Shown: positions 1-11,405 of the stretch, piece after piece
How the letters are laid out: every line of letters begins with the position of its first letter
How positions within the stretch are numbered: position 1 is the stretch's first letter
Assembly (NCBI GenBank): GCA_018883865.1
Contig: JAHLFI010000008.1
Span: 1-64,000, forward strand
Length of the DNA: 64,000 nucleotides
Direction of reading: 5' to 3'
Source of the DNA: Candidatus Oceanisphaera merdipullorum
Lineage (GTDB): Bacteria > Pseudomonadota > Gammaproteobacteria > Enterobacterales > Aeromonadaceae
Translations under genes and position numbers: made by a program
Notes under the pieces: model-generated
Told to the model about the DNA's origin: nothing
The model's input: only the letters and a program-made list of their open reading frames with translations
The model's database searches: none

Positions 1-579
1 ATTTGGTCGGTGAGTGCAGTGGCACTGGCCGATGCGAGATCCGATTTACAACAAAAGTTGGCCAGCTTTGACCAGTTTACTGCGGATTTTAGCCAGCAGG
101 TGTTTGATGAACAAGGTCAGCCGATGCAAACCGCAAAGGGCACCATGCAACTGGCGCGCCCCGATCAGTTCCGCTGGCATACAGTGTCGCCGGACGAAAG
201 TCTAATTGTCTCCAATGGCAAGAGCGTATGGATGTATGACCCTTTCGTGGAGCAGGTGACCATAGCGCCCTTGGAACAAGCCATTAAAAACACGCCTTTT
301 CTATTGATTGCGGGTCGCGATGGCAAACGCTGGCAAGATTACGACGTCACCCGTAAAGGCGCTGACTATATAGTGGCCAGTAAAGACGCCAGCGAGCTCA
401 TTAGTCAATTTAGTCTGCGCTTTGACGCGAAAAATCGCATCGAGCGTTTTAGTGTATTGGAGTCGGGCGGCCAGCGCAGTGACTTCACTTTAAAAAATGT
501 AAATACCAATCCTAAGGTGAGCAAAACCAGCTTTACCTTTACGCCGCCTAAGGGCGTTATGATTGATGATCAGCGTTAA
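1..579 (+). CDS. lolA: Outer-membrane lipoprotein carrier protein LolA (5' end cut by window edge)
   Basis: Periplasmic chaperone that takes mature lipoproteins from the LolCDE transporter and carries them to LolB at the outer membrane. The reading frame is open to base 1, so the true start lies outside the window. The first visible residues end in a signal-peptidase-like site (VALA, then DARSDLQQKL), which matches the mature N-terminus of enteric LolA. Family hallmarks follow: a PDxFRWH stretch, PDESLIVSNGKSVW, YDPFVEQ and the C-terminal FTFTPPKGV..DDQR. About 182 mature residues is the normal length. A GTG at position 10 is open in frame but would start inside the signal peptide and is not the start. 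It is followed by a terminator, then rarA and serS, the standard neighbourhood downstream of ftsK. Confidence 0.95.
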   Translation: MWSVSAVALADARSDLQQKLASFDQFTADFSQQVFDEQGQPMQTAKGTMQLARPDQFRWHTVSPDESLIVSNGKSVWMYDPFVEQVTIAPLEQAIKNTPFLLIAGRDGKRWQDYDVTRKGADYIVASKDASELISQFSLRFDAKNRIERFSVLESGGQRSDFTLKNVNTNPKVSKTSFTFTPPKGVMIDDQR

Positions 580-610
580 CAGAACGGCTTAAGCCTTAAG
601 CTACAAGCAA

Positions 611-642
611 AATACCGAGCTCATTTGGCTCGGTATTTTTTT
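611..642 (+). terminator. Rho-independent terminator after lolA
   Basis: A 10-bp stem (AATACCGAGC at 611-620 pairing with GCTCGGTATT at 628-637) with a 7-nt loop, running into a T-tract. It lies 32 bp past the lolA stop. Confidence 0.9.
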
Positions 643-774
643 GTCGTTATTTTATTGCCAGGCTATAAGCTGCTGGATTTGGCTCTTTCATTCAAAGCCG
701 CTTGTAGTGGTCAAGTAAAACTGGCCTGATAATGCTTACGTGGAGCTGCCTGTTGTCAGCGAGGAACAAATAAT

Positions 775-2106
775 ATGAGCACCTTGAGTCTGGATTTTGA
801 ACAAGATGATTTTCGCCCGTTAGCTGCCCGCAGGCGCCCACAACGGCTGGATCACTACTTGGGGCAAGACCATATTTTAGGCCCAGATAAACCGCTGCGC
901 CGTGCATTAGAGGCAGGGCATTGTCATTCCATGATCCTATGGGGGCCGCCTGGCACAGGCAAGACCACCTTGGCTGAGTTAATCGCACGTTATTGCGATG
1001 CTGAGGTGGAGCGCGTTTCGGCGGTGACCTCGGGCGTAAAAGAAATTCGTGCCGCCATCGAACGTGCCCGTGAACATAAATTAGCCGGTCGGCGCACTAT
1101 ATTGTTTGTCGACGAAGTGCACCGCTTTAATAAATCTCAGCAAGATGCATTTTTGCCACACATTGAAGATGGCACCGTCACCTTTATTGGCGCCACTACC
1201 GAAAACCCTTCTTTTGAACTCAATAACGCCTTGTTATCCCGGGCTCGAGTCTATTTATTAAAGCGCCTTGAGCCTGTGGCTATCGAGCAAATGATAGCGC
1301 AAGCGTTAATAGATGATGCTGTGCTGGCAGAGCGTAATATCGTACTGGCTGAAGGCGTAAAAAGTGCCTTGGCACAATTGGTGGATGGCGATGGCCGCAA
1401 GGCACTTAACTATCTCGAGCTGCTATCCGATATGGCGGTAGCAGCAGACGGTCAATGTGTTATTGACTTGAGTTTGTTGGCGGAGGTCACCGGCGAGCGT
1501 TTGGCGCGCTTCGATAATCAGGGTGATCTCTATTACGATTTAATATCGGCGATTCATAAGTCGATTCGCGGCTCTAATCCCGATGCGGGCTTATATTGGT
1601 ATGCGCGCATGGTGAGTGCCGGTTGTGATCCTTTGTATATTGCCCGCCGCTTGCTGGCCATTGCTTCAGAAGATATAGGCCTTGCGGATCCCAAAGCCAT
1701 GGACGTGGCACTGTCGGCCTGGGATTGCTTTACCCGGGTGGGGCCGGCAGAAGGGGAGCGCGCCATTGCGCAAGCCATCATTTATTTAGCCTGTGCGCCC
1801 AAGAGTAATGCCGTTTATACCGCTTGGAATCAGGCGTTAAAAGACGCCAAGGAATTACCCGATTATGAGGTGCCCATGCATCTGCGTAATGCGCCCACTA
1901 AGTTAATGAAAGAGCTCGGACACGGCGCCGAATACCGTTATGCCCACCATGAGCCGGGTGCCTATGCGGCAGGTGCCACCTATTTGCCCGAGGCGATAGC
2001 GGGTCGGCAGTACTATCAGCCCAATGAGCGGGGATTTGAGCAAAAAATTAAAGCCAAACTCGATTATTTGCATAACCTTGACCAAGAAGTCGGTGGCTCA
2101 GGTTAA
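775..2106 (+). CDS. rarA: Replication-associated recombination protein A (RarA/MgsA), AAA+ ATPase
   Basis: Clamp-loader-like AAA+ ATPase that acts at stalled replication forks. 443 residues, the usual length. The Walker A motif GPPGTGKT is at residues 57-64 and Walker B ILFVDE at 109-114, followed by [16 protein letters not shown] and [10 protein letters not shown], which are diagnostic for the RarA/WRNIP1 family. The C-terminal MgsA tetramerisation region ([21 protein letters not shown] onward) is complete. The ATG at 775 has a good ribosome-binding site (GAGGAA at 761-766). It lies between lolA and serS, as in enterics. Confidence 0.97.
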   Translation: MSTLSLDFEQDDFRPLAARRRPQRLDHYLGQDHILGPDKPLRRALEAGHCHSMILWGPPGTGKTTLAELIARYCDAEVERVSAVTSGVKEIRAAIERAREHKLAGRRTILFVDEVHRFNKSQQDAFLPHIEDGTVTFIGATTENPSFELNNALLSRARVYLLKRLEPVAIEQMIAQALIDDAVLAERNIVLAEGVKSALAQLVDGDGRKALNYLELLSDMAVAADGQCVIDLSLLAEVTGERLARFDNQGDLYYDLISAIHKSIRGSNPDAGLYWYARMVSAGCDPLYIARRLLAIASEDIGLADPKAMDVALSAWDCFTRVGPAEGERAIAQAIIYLACAPKSNAVYTAWNQALKDAKELPDYEVPMHLRNAPTKLMKELGHGAEYRYAHHEPGAYAAGATYLPEAIAGRQYYQPNERGFEQKIKAKLDYLHNLDQEVGGSG

Positions 2107-2230
2107 AGAGCAATAGACCCTAGTTGGATCGCAGGCAACTGGCTGTTAAACTGAGGCCAATTTAACGCACTTAATTTCAGTGCAGGCAGGACTCATTTGT
2201 TTTGTCACACCCTCGCATTTAATAAGGTAA

Positions 2231-3532
<1,302 letters not shown>

Positions 3533-3559
3533 GTGAGTACTTAAACCTTTATAACTAAT

Positions 3560-3596
3560 CGCCAGTGAGGTCTTCGGGCCTTGACTGGCGTTTTTT
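3560..3596 (+). terminator. Rho-independent terminator after serS
   Basis: The outer 7-bp stem CGCCAGT/ACTGGCG is extended by GAGGTC/GGCCTT (with G-T wobbles) around a TTCG tetraloop, then six Ts. It ends serS transcription before cvpA. Confidence 0.9.
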
Positions 3597-3768
3597 GTAT
3601 TGGGATCTTCTGGGACAGATGTGCTGCCACCGACTTTTAAGTCGGCGTGACAAGCAGGTTAGCCCTGCCAGATAGTTTTAAGTTGAATGAACTTTATCGG
3701 TTTTTATTTCGCTTTTTGTGTTTCTACTTTGGTAGAATACAGCCCCTTAACGAGGTCCTCGGCAACAG

Positions 3769-4260
3769 ATGATGGTTTGGATAGACTTTGTAATTCTGGG
3801 TATTATTGCCCTGTCAGCACTCGTAAGCTTAGTCAGAGGATTCGTCAAAGAAGCCATGTCACTGGCCACTTGGTTGGCGGCATTCTTCATTGCTAGCAAC
3901 TTCTACACTGATCTGAGCGCGCTGCTTGATATCACAGATCCCTTGATCCGCAACGGCACCGCCATTGCCATTCTATTCATACTAACCCTCATCTTAGGCG
4001 CACTCATTAATTACATAGTGAGTCAGTTGGTCGATAAAACGGGATTGTCGGGCACAGATCGGGTGCTCGGCGTCTGTTTTGGTGCCGTGCGCGGGGTCTT
4101 GATCGTGGCCGCGTTATTGTTCTTTATCGATACCATGACCGGTTTTAACCAGGCGTTGTGGTGGCAGCAATCTGTGCTGATTCCAGAATTTGGTATCGTT
4201 ATCCAGTGGTTCTTCAGCCTGGTGCAAAATTCATCCAGCTTCTTACCCCCCAAGCAATAA
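3769..4260 (+). CDS. cvpA: CvpA family inner-membrane protein
   Basis: Inner-membrane protein of the colicin V production family, known in E. coli as the gene cotranscribed with purF and needed for colicin V export and envelope stress tolerance. 163 residues with four hydrophobic segments (about 4-24, 29-46, 64-88 and 104-124) and the family core LVRGFVKEAMSLATWLAAF. Two adjacent ATG codons (3769, 3772) could start; GAGG at 3751-3754 serves either. The stop is 20 bp before purF, so the two form an operon. The upstream region holds a TAGAAT box (3733-3738) without a clear -35, and I see no convincing PurR operator. Confidence 0.93.
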   Translation: MMVWIDFVILGIIALSALVSLVRGFVKEAMSLATWLAAFFIASNFYTDLSALLDITDPLIRNGTAIAILFILTLILGALINYIVSQLVDKTGLSGTDRVLGVCFGAVRGVLIVAALLFFIDTMTGFNQALWWQQSVLIPEFGIVIQWFFSLVQNSSSFLPPKQ

Positions 4261-4280
4261 TGAATTGAGGAAGTGAATAC

Positions 4281-5798
4281 ATGTGTGGGATTGTCGGTAT
4301 TCAAGGTACGACTCCAGTAAATCAGGCGCTTTATGATGCCTTAACCGTGTTGCAACACCGAGGCCAAGATGCCGCTGGTATAGTGACTATCGATGGTGAA
4401 ACATTGCGTCAGCGTAAAGCCAATGGTTTGGTGCGCGAAGTGTTTGAAGAGCGCCACATGCAGCGCTTGATTGGTAACGTGGGTATTGGCCACGTCCGTT
4501 ATCCAACTGCCGGTAGCAGCAGCGTGGCACAAGCGCAGCCGTTTTATGTCAACTCCCCCTTTGGCATTACCTTGGCGCACAATGGCAACTTGACCAATGC
4601 GAGTGAATTGAAAGCAGAACTTCGCGTGGCGCGCCGCCACATTAATACCAGCTCAGACTCTGAAGTCTTGCTCAATGTCCTCGCTCATGAGCTCGACCAA
4701 CAAACACAAAATCTCCACCTCGAACCGGAGCAGGTGTTTGCTGCAGTAAGTGCTGTGCATAAAAAAGTGCGTGGTGCCTATGCGGTGGTGGCCGCCATTA
4801 TTGGCCACGGCATGCTGGCGTTTCGCGACCCGAACGGTATTCGCCCGCTAGCTTTGGGCAAACGCGACTGTGAACATGGTGGCGTTGAGTACATGGTGGC
4901 GTCAGAAAGTGTGGCGCTCAATGCGGTGGGCTTTAGTCTGCTCCGCGATGTGGCACCCGGTGAAGCCATTTATATTACTCAACAAGGTGAACTGTTTACT
5001 CAGCAATGTGCAGAGGAGCCTCAGCATCAGTCTTGTATTTTTGAATATGTGTATTTTGCGCGACCCGATTCTTTTATCGATAAAGTCTCTGTGTATGCGG
5101 TTAGAGCGCGTATGGGCCAAAAGCTAGGTGCAAAAATCGCCCGAGAGTGGGAAGATTTAGATATCGATGTCGTGATCCCGATCCCAGAAACCTCTTGTGA
5201 TATCGCACTTGAAATCGCTCATAACCTCAACCTGCCATATCGTCAGGGATTTGTGAAAAATCGCTATATTGGCCGTACCTTTATCATGCCCGGGCAACAT
5301 CAGCGTCAGCAGTCAGTGCGTCGTAAGCTGAACGCCATTCACTCAGAATTTTTCGGAAAAAATGTGCTGTTGGTGGATGACTCCATAGTGCGCGGCACCA
5401 CCTCTGAGCAGATTATTAAAATGGCCCGTGAAGCTGGGGCTAAAAAGGTGTACTTTGCGTCGGCAGCACCGGAAATTCGTTTTCCTAACGTCTACGGCAT
5501 CGACATGCCCTCAGTCAATGAGCTGATCGCCTATGGTCGTGAAGTGGATGAAATTTGCCAATTAATTGGGGCGGATGGGTTAATTTTTCAAGAGCTCGAA
5601 GATCTTGAAGATGCGGTACGCCACTTTAATCCAGAATTACGTCATTTTGAAACATCGGTATTTACCGGTGAGTATGTGACGAAAGATGTGGATCAAGCTT
5701 ACTTAGATGAGCAAAATGCTCTGCGTAATGACAACGTTAAACAGGCCGAGTGCGAAGATGACGCGCATTTGGCTATGTATAATGAAGGCGAAGCCTAG
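4281..5798 (+). CDS. purF: Amidophosphoribosyltransferase
   Basis: First committed step of de novo purine synthesis: glutamine plus PRPP gives 5-phosphoribosylamine. 505 residues. The N-terminal Ntn-hydrolase glutaminase begins MCGIVGI, so Cys2 is the nucleophile after Met removal, and HRGQDAAG and HNGNL are conserved. The PRPP-binding motif [13 protein letters not shown] is at residues 362-374. The ATG at 4281 has GAGGAAG upstream. It is operonic with cvpA and is followed by a strong terminator. Confidence 0.98.
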   Translation: MCGIVGIQGTTPVNQALYDALTVLQHRGQDAAGIVTIDGETLRQRKANGLVREVFEERHMQRLIGNVGIGHVRYPTAGSSSVAQAQPFYVNSPFGITLAHNGNLTNASELKAELRVARRHINTSSDSEVLLNVLAHELDQQTQNLHLEPEQVFAAVSAVHKKVRGAYAVVAAIIGHGMLAFRDPNGIRPLALGKRDCEHGGVEYMVASESVALNAVGFSLLRDVAPGEAIYITQQGELFTQQCAEEPQHQSCIFEYVYFARPDSFIDKVSVYAVRARMGQKLGAKIAREWEDLDIDVVIPIPETSCDIALEIAHNLNLPYRQGFVKNRYIGRTFIMPGQHQRQQSVRRKLNAIHSEFFGKNVLLVDDSIVRGTTSEQIIKMAREAGAKKVYFASAAPEIRFPNVYGIDMPSVNELIAYGREVDEICQLIGADGLIFQELEDLEDAVRHFNPELRHFETSVFTGEYVTKDVDQAYLDEQNALRNDNVKQAECEDDAHLAMYNEGEA

Positions 5799-5821
5799 AT
5801 ATAATATGGATTAGCTAAAAT

Positions 5822-5846
5822 AAAGGGGCCATTTAGGCCCCTTTTT
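5822..5846 (+). terminator. Rho-independent terminator after purF
   Basis: AAAGGGGCC (5822-5830) pairs with GGCCCCTTT (5836-5844) around a 5-nt loop, followed by Ts. The A-rich 5' arm may also let it serve the convergent Yip1 gene that ends at 5867. Confidence 0.92.
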
Positions 5847-5866
5847 AATGTCTGATAGTAAATCTA

Positions 5867-6466
5867 TTACATCATGTACATAAAGCCCCAGCTCCACAGC
5901 ATGATGGCGGCGACGATGGCACACAATAACAGCACCCAAGCTCCGGTGATCACTGACATGGCATATATAAAACCGCGCTCGGGTGGGATGCGCATCACGA
6001 TAGGAATACCTGAATGCAATAGATAAGTGGAGTAGGCAAGTCCTGCTAGGCCCACGACCATCACCACAATTAGCTTGGGATAAAAGAGCACTAATCCTGC
6101 CATAAACAAGGGTGTTGCTGCATAAGCCGCCAACTCGATGCTGTGGCTAAAATTAGGGCTAGCGCCAAAGGTACGCGCCATCCAAAAAATGAGGTAAGCA
6201 AGGGCGAACACGCCCGCGACTAACCCCACATATAAAATAATGGCTAACCCTAACGCCTGAGCAGGCGAAAAGAAAATAGCCTCATTGCTGTTACTGCCTA
6301 GATTCCAGCCTAAATGGGCGAGAGAGAAGTATGCGCTGATGGCGGGTATGAGTGCAATCAGGGCCAAGTGCGTCAAGCTGTAATTTAAACTATCGTGCTG
6401 GCTGTCTACTCTGTGCCATTGGATTTTAGGTTGAGTATACAAGCCCCAAATTCGATTGAAAAACAT
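5867..6466 (-). CDS. Yip1-domain (YohC-like) inner-membrane protein
   Basis: 199-residue polytopic membrane protein with about five hydrophobic helices (roughly 33-50, 72-98, 113-140, 142-155 and 170-195). The short cytosolic N-terminus with NRIWGLYTQP and the AAYAATP...LFYP segment fit the Yip1/DUF1282 family. Its function is unknown in bacteria. The start has a good ribosome-binding site (AAGGGGA read on the minus strand). It is convergent with purF and divergent from the GGDEF-EAL gene; nothing in the neighbourhood suggests a partner. Confidence 0.85.
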   Translation of the reverse strand: MFFNRIWGLYTQPKIQWHRVDSQHDSLNYSLTHLALIALIPAISAYFSLAHLGWNLGSNSNEAIFFSPAQALGLAIILYVGLVAGVFALAYLIFWMARTFGASPNFSHSIELAAYAATPLFMAGLVLFYPKLIVVMVVGLAGLAYSTYLLHSGIPIVMRIPPERGFIYAMSVITGAWVLLLCAIVAAIMLWSWGFMYMM

Positions 6467-6877
6467 GGCATTTCCCCTTATATGTGCTGATTGCTCTGAG
6501 TGCCGGCAGAGAAACCGCGCATGTCATGTTGGCTCCCAGATACAGCGGTATATGTCGTGAGATATGTGTAACTAGGCGTAAACTCAGCCTAAGTATAAAC
6601 GACATTTTACGACCCGCTCGGTAAGCAGGTATTGAAGGGCTGATATCTAGTCCACAACTAACTCGACAACACCAAAACTAGGAGAAAAGGGTGTAAACAT
6701 GAAGGCGTAAAACGCGTAATAAATAAATTAAAAGCATTAAAATTAACTTTATTATTGCATCTGGATATAAGAGTTACGGCAGTGATAGAATGGGCTCACT
6801 GATTGTATGGTTAATTTTTTATTCACTTTGTTATTTAACTAGCTCCTACGGAGTGATGAGTTGGTAGCCGATTATTT
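6467..6877. other. Intergenic region between the divergent Yip1 and GGDEF-EAL genes
   Basis: 411 bp without a credible gene. The right half is A+T-rich (notably 6715-6765). An extended -10-like box TGA-TAGAAT lies at 6783-6791 and could drive the GGDEF-EAL gene, but I find no good -35 at the right distance. GGAG at 6850-6853 is too far (24 bp) from the ATG at 6878 to be its ribosome-binding site, and the ATG at 6857 runs into TAG after three codons. Confidence 0.4.
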
Positions 6878-9535
6878 ATGCTGATATCGATCATTGAACA
6901 GGCTATGTTGATCCTCGCATCAGGCTGGCTATTAACCATAAACATGCGAAACATGCAGGCTTATCCGCGGTTATTGCCTGTCACTGTGGGGGCCTGGTTT
7001 GGCATCCTTACTATCGCCTGTATGTCGATGCCATTTAGTATTGGCCCTGGCGTATTACTGGATGTGGGCGATGCGATCATTTTTGTTGCTGGTCTCTTTG
7101 GCGGCCTGTTATCCGGTGGCTTGGCATTGGTACTGGCCGGTGCATTTAAGCTCTGGTTCAACGACTCCGATAGCCTAGTTAGTGTGCTCAGTATGTTGGC
7201 GGCGCTGGTATTAGGCTTAATAGGCAAGAGTGCATTAGTGAAAACCCGCTTCTCGCTGACTTTAAGTTATTTTTTGCCCGTCAGTTTATTTCTGAACGGC
7301 ATGAGTATTGCCTTCATATATCTCAATGTTGAGCCGCAATTACAGGCGCACGTGCTGTCCATGAGCTTGCCCTTTTTAGTGGTTGCCGTCCCCTTGACCC
7401 TGATGCTGATTTTTATTCTCAAAGATACCCTGCATCGTCAGCAAGAGCAGCAAGCGTTACGGGATAGCCAAGCGCGTTTGCTGGCCATTGCTCGTGCCTT
7501 GCCAGATATGATGAGTGTCATTGATGAAAACGGCTTTTATTTAGACATAATGGCTGACAATATTATTTTTTCAGGGAATAAAGAGCTTAGGGCCGTGGGG
7601 AAAAATATCCGCGATGTATATCCAGAACAGTATGCGTTACGCCTACAAGATTTTATTAACCAGACCCTATCACAGCAGAAAGTCGCGCATTTATTATTTG
7701 AAGTGAAGATAAATGACCATTCGCGTACCTTTGAAAGCGTGGCACAAGCACTCGATACTGAACTTGGTGAAGCAAAGGCGGTGGTGGTTCTCACCCGAGA
7801 TATTAGCGAGCGGCTGAAAGGGGAAACGGATTTACGTATCGCTGCCGTGGCTTTTGATAGTTTTCAAGGCATGTTGGTGACCGATAAGCATAATCGCATT
7901 TTGCGCGTTAACCGCGCTTTTACCGATGTTACCGGTTATAGCCAAAGCGAATTATTAGGTAAAACACCGAGAGTGTTCAGCTCCGGGCAGCATGACTGTG
8001 CTTTTTATCAAGATATGTGGCATGAGATTAATAGCCGGGGTCATTGGCAGGGCGAAATTTATGATAAGCGTAAATCGGGGCAAGTTTACCCACAATTTTT
8101 GTCAATCAGTGCAGTTAAAGATGAACAAGATCAGGTCAGTCATTATGTGGCCAGTATTACCGACATCAGTGCGGAAAAAGAAAACGCAAAAAAAATCCAT
8201 GACCTAGCGTATTATGACAGTTTAACCGGCCTACCTAATCGACGTCTGCTACTGACTAGCATTAGACAAATTCAAAGACAAAGTGCCAGCGAAAATAAGC
8301 TGGGTGCCGTGATTTTTATCGACTTAGATCAATTTAAAAATATTAATGATCTCTGGGGCCATGCCGCAGGCGATAAATTATTACTGCATGTAGCTAATCA
8401 ATTGCGCAAAGTGCTCAGCAAACAAGATAGCTTAGCCCGCTTAGGCAGTGACCAATTCGTATTGGTACTGAGCGCCCACGCGGACAACTATAGACAACTC
8501 ACAAACCGTTTAGAGCAATATACTCAAATGCTGCTGAGTATGTTGGATCAGCCCTATATTTACGGTGAGCAGAAGCTGCGCAGCAGTGCATGCATTGGCG
8601 TGGTCGTGTTAGATGGCTTTAATGAAGCCCCCGAAGAGTTAGTACGCAAAGCTGAGCTGGCTATGTATGCGGCGAAAGACACTGGTAAGGGGGAACATCG
8701 ATTCTTTGATCCACATATGCAAGAAACGATTTCGCAGCGTTTATTATTAGAAGAAGACATTATTCGAGGCCTAGAAGCCCGCGAGTTCTGCGTGTATTTT
8801 CAAGCGCAATTTAATAGTGATGACCAATTAATTGGTGTGGAGTCTTTGGTGCGTTGGCGCCATCCTGAGCGTGGACTCTTGTCACCCATTGCTTTCCTTG
8901 TGGTGGCAGAAGGCGCGGGCATCATGAGCCAAATCGATAAGGTGGTACTACTGCGCGCCTGTGAGCAAATGGCCTATTGGCAGCGCTTGCCTGCCTTTAG
9001 GGATGTGACTGTGTCGGTGAATATCAGCGCTACCCAGTTGTATCAGCATGACTTCGTTGCAGAAGTACTGAGGGTGGTCAAAGAAACAGGCGCAGACCCA
9101 CAACGGCTCAAGCTCGAGCTTACGGAGTCGATGCTGGTGACCGACATGAAACAGGCGATTGCGCGCATGCGCCAACTAAAGCAAGCCGGCATTCGCTTTT
9201 CTATTGATGACTTTGGCACCGGTTATTCCTCACTGCAGTATTTACAACAACTACCGCTAGACCAACTAAAAATTGATCAATCTTTTGTGCGAGGTTTGCC
9301 AGAAGATACCAGTAGTTTGGCGATTATTAGAGCCGTGATCGCCATGGCCACCAGTTTAGGGCTAGAGGTGATAGCGGAAGGAGTTGAGACTGAAGTGCAG
9401 AGGGACATACTGCTGGCCAATGGTTGTCATTTATATCAAGGCTATCTGTATGCTAAACCGTTACCAGCAGAGCAAGTCGAGCGACTAGAGATGATGGGGC
9501 AATCTAGCCATCTCAATGCACTGGTTAGTAACTAG
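6878..9535 (+). CDS. Membrane c-di-GMP phosphodiesterase: LytS-type sensor, two PAS, degenerate GGDEF, EAL
   Basis: 885 residues. In order: an N-terminal five-to-six-helix membrane sensor (about 1-185) resembling the 5TM receptor of LytS/YhcK proteins, a PAS domain (about 200-320), a second PAS (about 325-435, with NRAFTDVTGYSQSELLGKTPR), GGDEF (about 445-605) and EAL (about 625-875). The cyclase motif is GSDQF (residues 523-527) instead of GG(D/E)EF, so cyclase activity is unlikely. The EAL domain keeps the expected catalytic positions: E655 (in ESLVRW), ELTES, DDFGTGYSSL, LKIDQSFV and IAEGVET. I therefore predict a c-di-GMP phosphodiesterase, with the GGDEF perhaps binding GTP allosterically. 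The start is uncertain: the ATG at 6878 has no clear ribosome-binding site, and an in-frame ATG at 6905 is possible. It faces the cache-GGDEF gene. Confidence 0.9.
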   Translation: MLISIIEQAMLILASGWLLTINMRNMQAYPRLLPVTVGAWFGILTIACMSMPFSIGPGVLLDVGDAIIFVAGLFGGLLSGGLALVLAGAFKLWFNDSDSLVSVLSMLAALVLGLIGKSALVKTRFSLTLSYFLPVSLFLNGMSIAFIYLNVEPQLQAHVLSMSLPFLVVAVPLTLMLIFILKDTLHRQQEQQALRDSQARLLAIARALPDMMSVIDENGFYLDIMADNIIFSGNKELRAVGKNIRDVYPEQYALRLQDFINQTLSQQKVAHLLFEVKINDHSRTFESVAQALDTELGEAKAVVVLTRDISERLKGETDLRIAAVAFDSFQGMLVTDKHNRILRVNRAFTDVTGYSQSELLGKTPRVFSSGQHDCAFYQDMWHEINSRGHWQGEIYDKRKSGQVYPQFLSISAVKDEQDQVSHYVASITDISAEKENAKKIHDLAYYDSLTGLPNRRLLLTSIRQIQRQSASENKLGAVIFIDLDQFKNINDLWGHAAGDKLLLHVANQLRKVLSKQDSLARLGSDQFVLVLSAHADNYRQLTNRLEQYTQMLLSMLDQPYIYGEQKLRSSACIGVVVLDGFNEAPEELVRKAELAMYAAKDTGKGEHRFFDPHMQETISQRLLLEEDIIRGLEAREFCVYFQAQFNSDDQLIGVESLVRWRHPERGLLSPIAFLVVAEGAGIMSQIDKVVLLRACEQMAYWQRLPAFRDVTVSVNISATQLYQHDFVAEVLRVVKETGADPQRLKLELTESMLVTDMKQAIARMRQLKQAGIRFSIDDFGTGYSSLQYLQQLPLDQLKIDQSFVRGLPEDTSSLAIIRAVIAMATSLGLEVIAEGVETEVQRDILLANGCHLYQGYLYAKPLPAEQVERLEMMGQSSHLNALVSN

Positions 9536-9645
9536 TCCTGTCTTAACTAATCAGTAAACATCTCAGCAGTATGTAGTGCTAGTACGTGAGCTTAATATCT
9601 CTACTCTTAGATACATAGGATCAGTGTTAATAGTACTACCCCAAT

Positions 9646-11214
9646 TCATAGGCAGACAGTGCGGTTACGTCCTTGCTGTTTGGCTTTATACAAGGCTTGG
9701 TCTGCTAGCTTTAAAGTATCATTTATGCTTCTGGGTGAGTCCAAGGCTGCCCAATACGCTACCCCGAAAGACACGGTAATGTAACCCACGAGTGGGATCT
9801 CGGTTCCGGCGATTAACTCTCGTAGACGCTCGGCCACGGTAAACGCCGTTTCAGGCAAGATATTAGGCAAGAAAATCATAAACTCTTCACCGCCACTGCG
9901 ACATAGCTGGTCTTCTTTACGCGCCTGAGTTCGCATTAATTGTGCCAGTTTTTTTATCACCTCATCACCCACGTCATGGCCGTAGGTGTCATTTACCCGC
10001 TTAAAGAAGTCAATGTCCAAGGTGATAACGGAAAAAACAGTACGCTTTTCTTGGTAGCTATCTAACACTGAGGCCATACCACGTCGATTTAATAAGCCGG
10101 TCATGGCATCGGTATGACTATCGTTATGCAATTGGCTAATTTTATCGTTCAACTGCCCCATGCTTTTAACGATAGCGCGTTTGAGCTGCGCGGCTTCGAA
10201 GTACCAAGAGTGAATGTGAGAGATGTTATCCTGCGCAGTTTTATCTTCAATTAAGCGGGTATCGCGGGCTAGCAACCACAGCGGTCGAGATATCAGCACA
10301 GCCGACAACCAAATGCCGAATAGCGTAAGGAGTACCATGGGTAAGCTTCTAATAAACACCTTTATAATGTGGCCATCTAACCCTGCCAACGTTATATCGC
10401 GAGGCCTTTGTGCGACTACGCCCCATCCGGTATTTGCAATAGGAGCAAAGCCGGCGAGCATTTCTATACCTTTAGAGTTAGTGACGGCATAAGCACCTTC
10501 TTGGCCCGAAACCACCGCATCAATCGCTGGATTTTGTTCAACTTGTTCGCCAATGCGCGCGTTATCAGGGTGATAAATTAAAGTCTTATGGCGATCCACC
10601 ACATACAGATAAGAACCATCTTGATAATAATGCTTACCTAAAAAATCGTTCAAAATATTCTTTTTTTGTAAATAAATAGTGCCCATGACATAGCCTAAGT
10701 AATTACCATCCTTTGCAAAAATAGGGCGTGACACACTAATTAAATAATTACCTGCTTCAGATGTAAATGGATCTGTGATCATCGGTATTTTTGTGCTGAT
10801 AGCCAGTTGTGCTTGCACTGACATTAATTTCAACCCACGAATGCCTAATGCTTCTGGTGAAGTAGCCAGCACTCGAGCATTTGCATCAACCACAGCGACT
10901 GAATTAAAGATCTCCGTAGATTGCTGTAAGCGCAGCACTTCTTCGCCTAAACGAGTCGCATCATTCATCTGCTCGCCCAGTAAGTTAGCGCTATATGCCA
11001 GTCTGTCTTGTGCCATATCCAGAAAGACGGTGGTCACCTCTGCCAACTTAGCCGCATATACTCGGTTCGCTTCGAGGGTATTATTTATCAGTAATGAGCG
11101 TTGTGCTTCATAGGTAGCGTAAAAGCTATTACCTAAAGTAATCAACACGCTGCATACCGCGAGCCCCAATATTAGGCCACGCAATTTAAACCAAGGAAGG
11201 GGAGTGTTTTGCAT
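9646..11214 (-). CDS. Diguanylate cyclase with periplasmic double-cache sensor
   Basis: About 522 residues. One N-terminal membrane helix (about 12-32) and a second (about 293-315) bracket a periplasmic region of about 260 residues with dCache features (VAVVDANARVLATSPEALG, SRPIFAKDGNYLGYVMGTIYL, GWGVVAQ). A short HAMP-like/coiled linker leads to GGDEF (about 365-522). The active-site motif is an intact GGEEF, preceded by RKED exactly five residues upstream, the expected I-site (RxxD) for product inhibition. It is therefore predicted to make c-di-GMP and to be feedback-controlled. An in-frame TTG at 11217 directly precedes the ATG at 11214; I chose the ATG. The gene is convergent with the predicted phosphodiesterase, 110 bp away. 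Confidence 0.93.
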   Translation of the reverse strand: MQNTPLPWFKLRGLILGLAVCSVLITLGNSFYATYEAQRSLLINNTLEANRVYAAKLAEVTTVFLDMAQDRLAYSANLLGEQMNDATRLGEEVLRLQQSTEIFNSVAVVDANARVLATSPEALGIRGLKLMSVQAQLAISTKIPMITDPFTSEAGNYLISVSRPIFAKDGNYLGYVMGTIYLQKKNILNDFLGKHYYQDGSYLYVVDRHKTLIYHPDNARIGEQVEQNPAIDAVVSGQEGAYAVTNSKGIEMLAGFAPIANTGWGVVAQRPRDITLAGLDGHIIKVFIRSLPMVLLTLFGIWLSAVLISRPLWLLARDTRLIEDKTAQDNISHIHSWYFEAAQLKRAIVKSMGQLNDKISQLHNDSHTDAMTGLLNRRGMASVLDSYQEKRTVFSVITLDIDFFKRVNDTYGHDVGDEVIKKLAQLMRTQARKEDQLCRSGGEEFMIFLPNILPETAFTVAERLRELIAGTEIPLVGYITVSFGVAYWAALDSPRSINDTLKLADQALYKAKQQGRNRTVCL

Positions 11215-11370
11215 CAAGTAAGATGATCCACAAATGAACAGCTAAGGTGCTGATGAAATGACTTTAAGTGATTCTAATGGAACTGATGTATGAAAGCCAT
11301 TCCATGTCTTGCTCGCGAATTATGCTTTTTAGCGGTGAGTATGGGGAATTATTCCCTTATCAGCAGGCAT

Positions 11371-11396
11371 AAAAAAAGGCCCAATTAAGGGCCTTT
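11371..11396 (-). terminator. ssrA: Rho-independent terminator of ssrA
   Basis: On the minus strand AAAGGCCC pairs with GGGCCTTT around a 6-nt loop and runs into seven Ts. It lies 10 bp beyond the tmRNA 3' end. Confidence 0.92.
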
Positions 11397-11405
11397 CCAA
11401 TCGAT

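Noticed and set aside
3733..3738. TAGAAT as promoter of cvpA-purF
   Set aside because: No acceptable -35 at 16-18 bp, and no PurR operator; left out as a formal feature.
3687..3896. 69-codon frame before cvpA
   Set aside because: It overlaps the cvpA start in another frame and has no family features.
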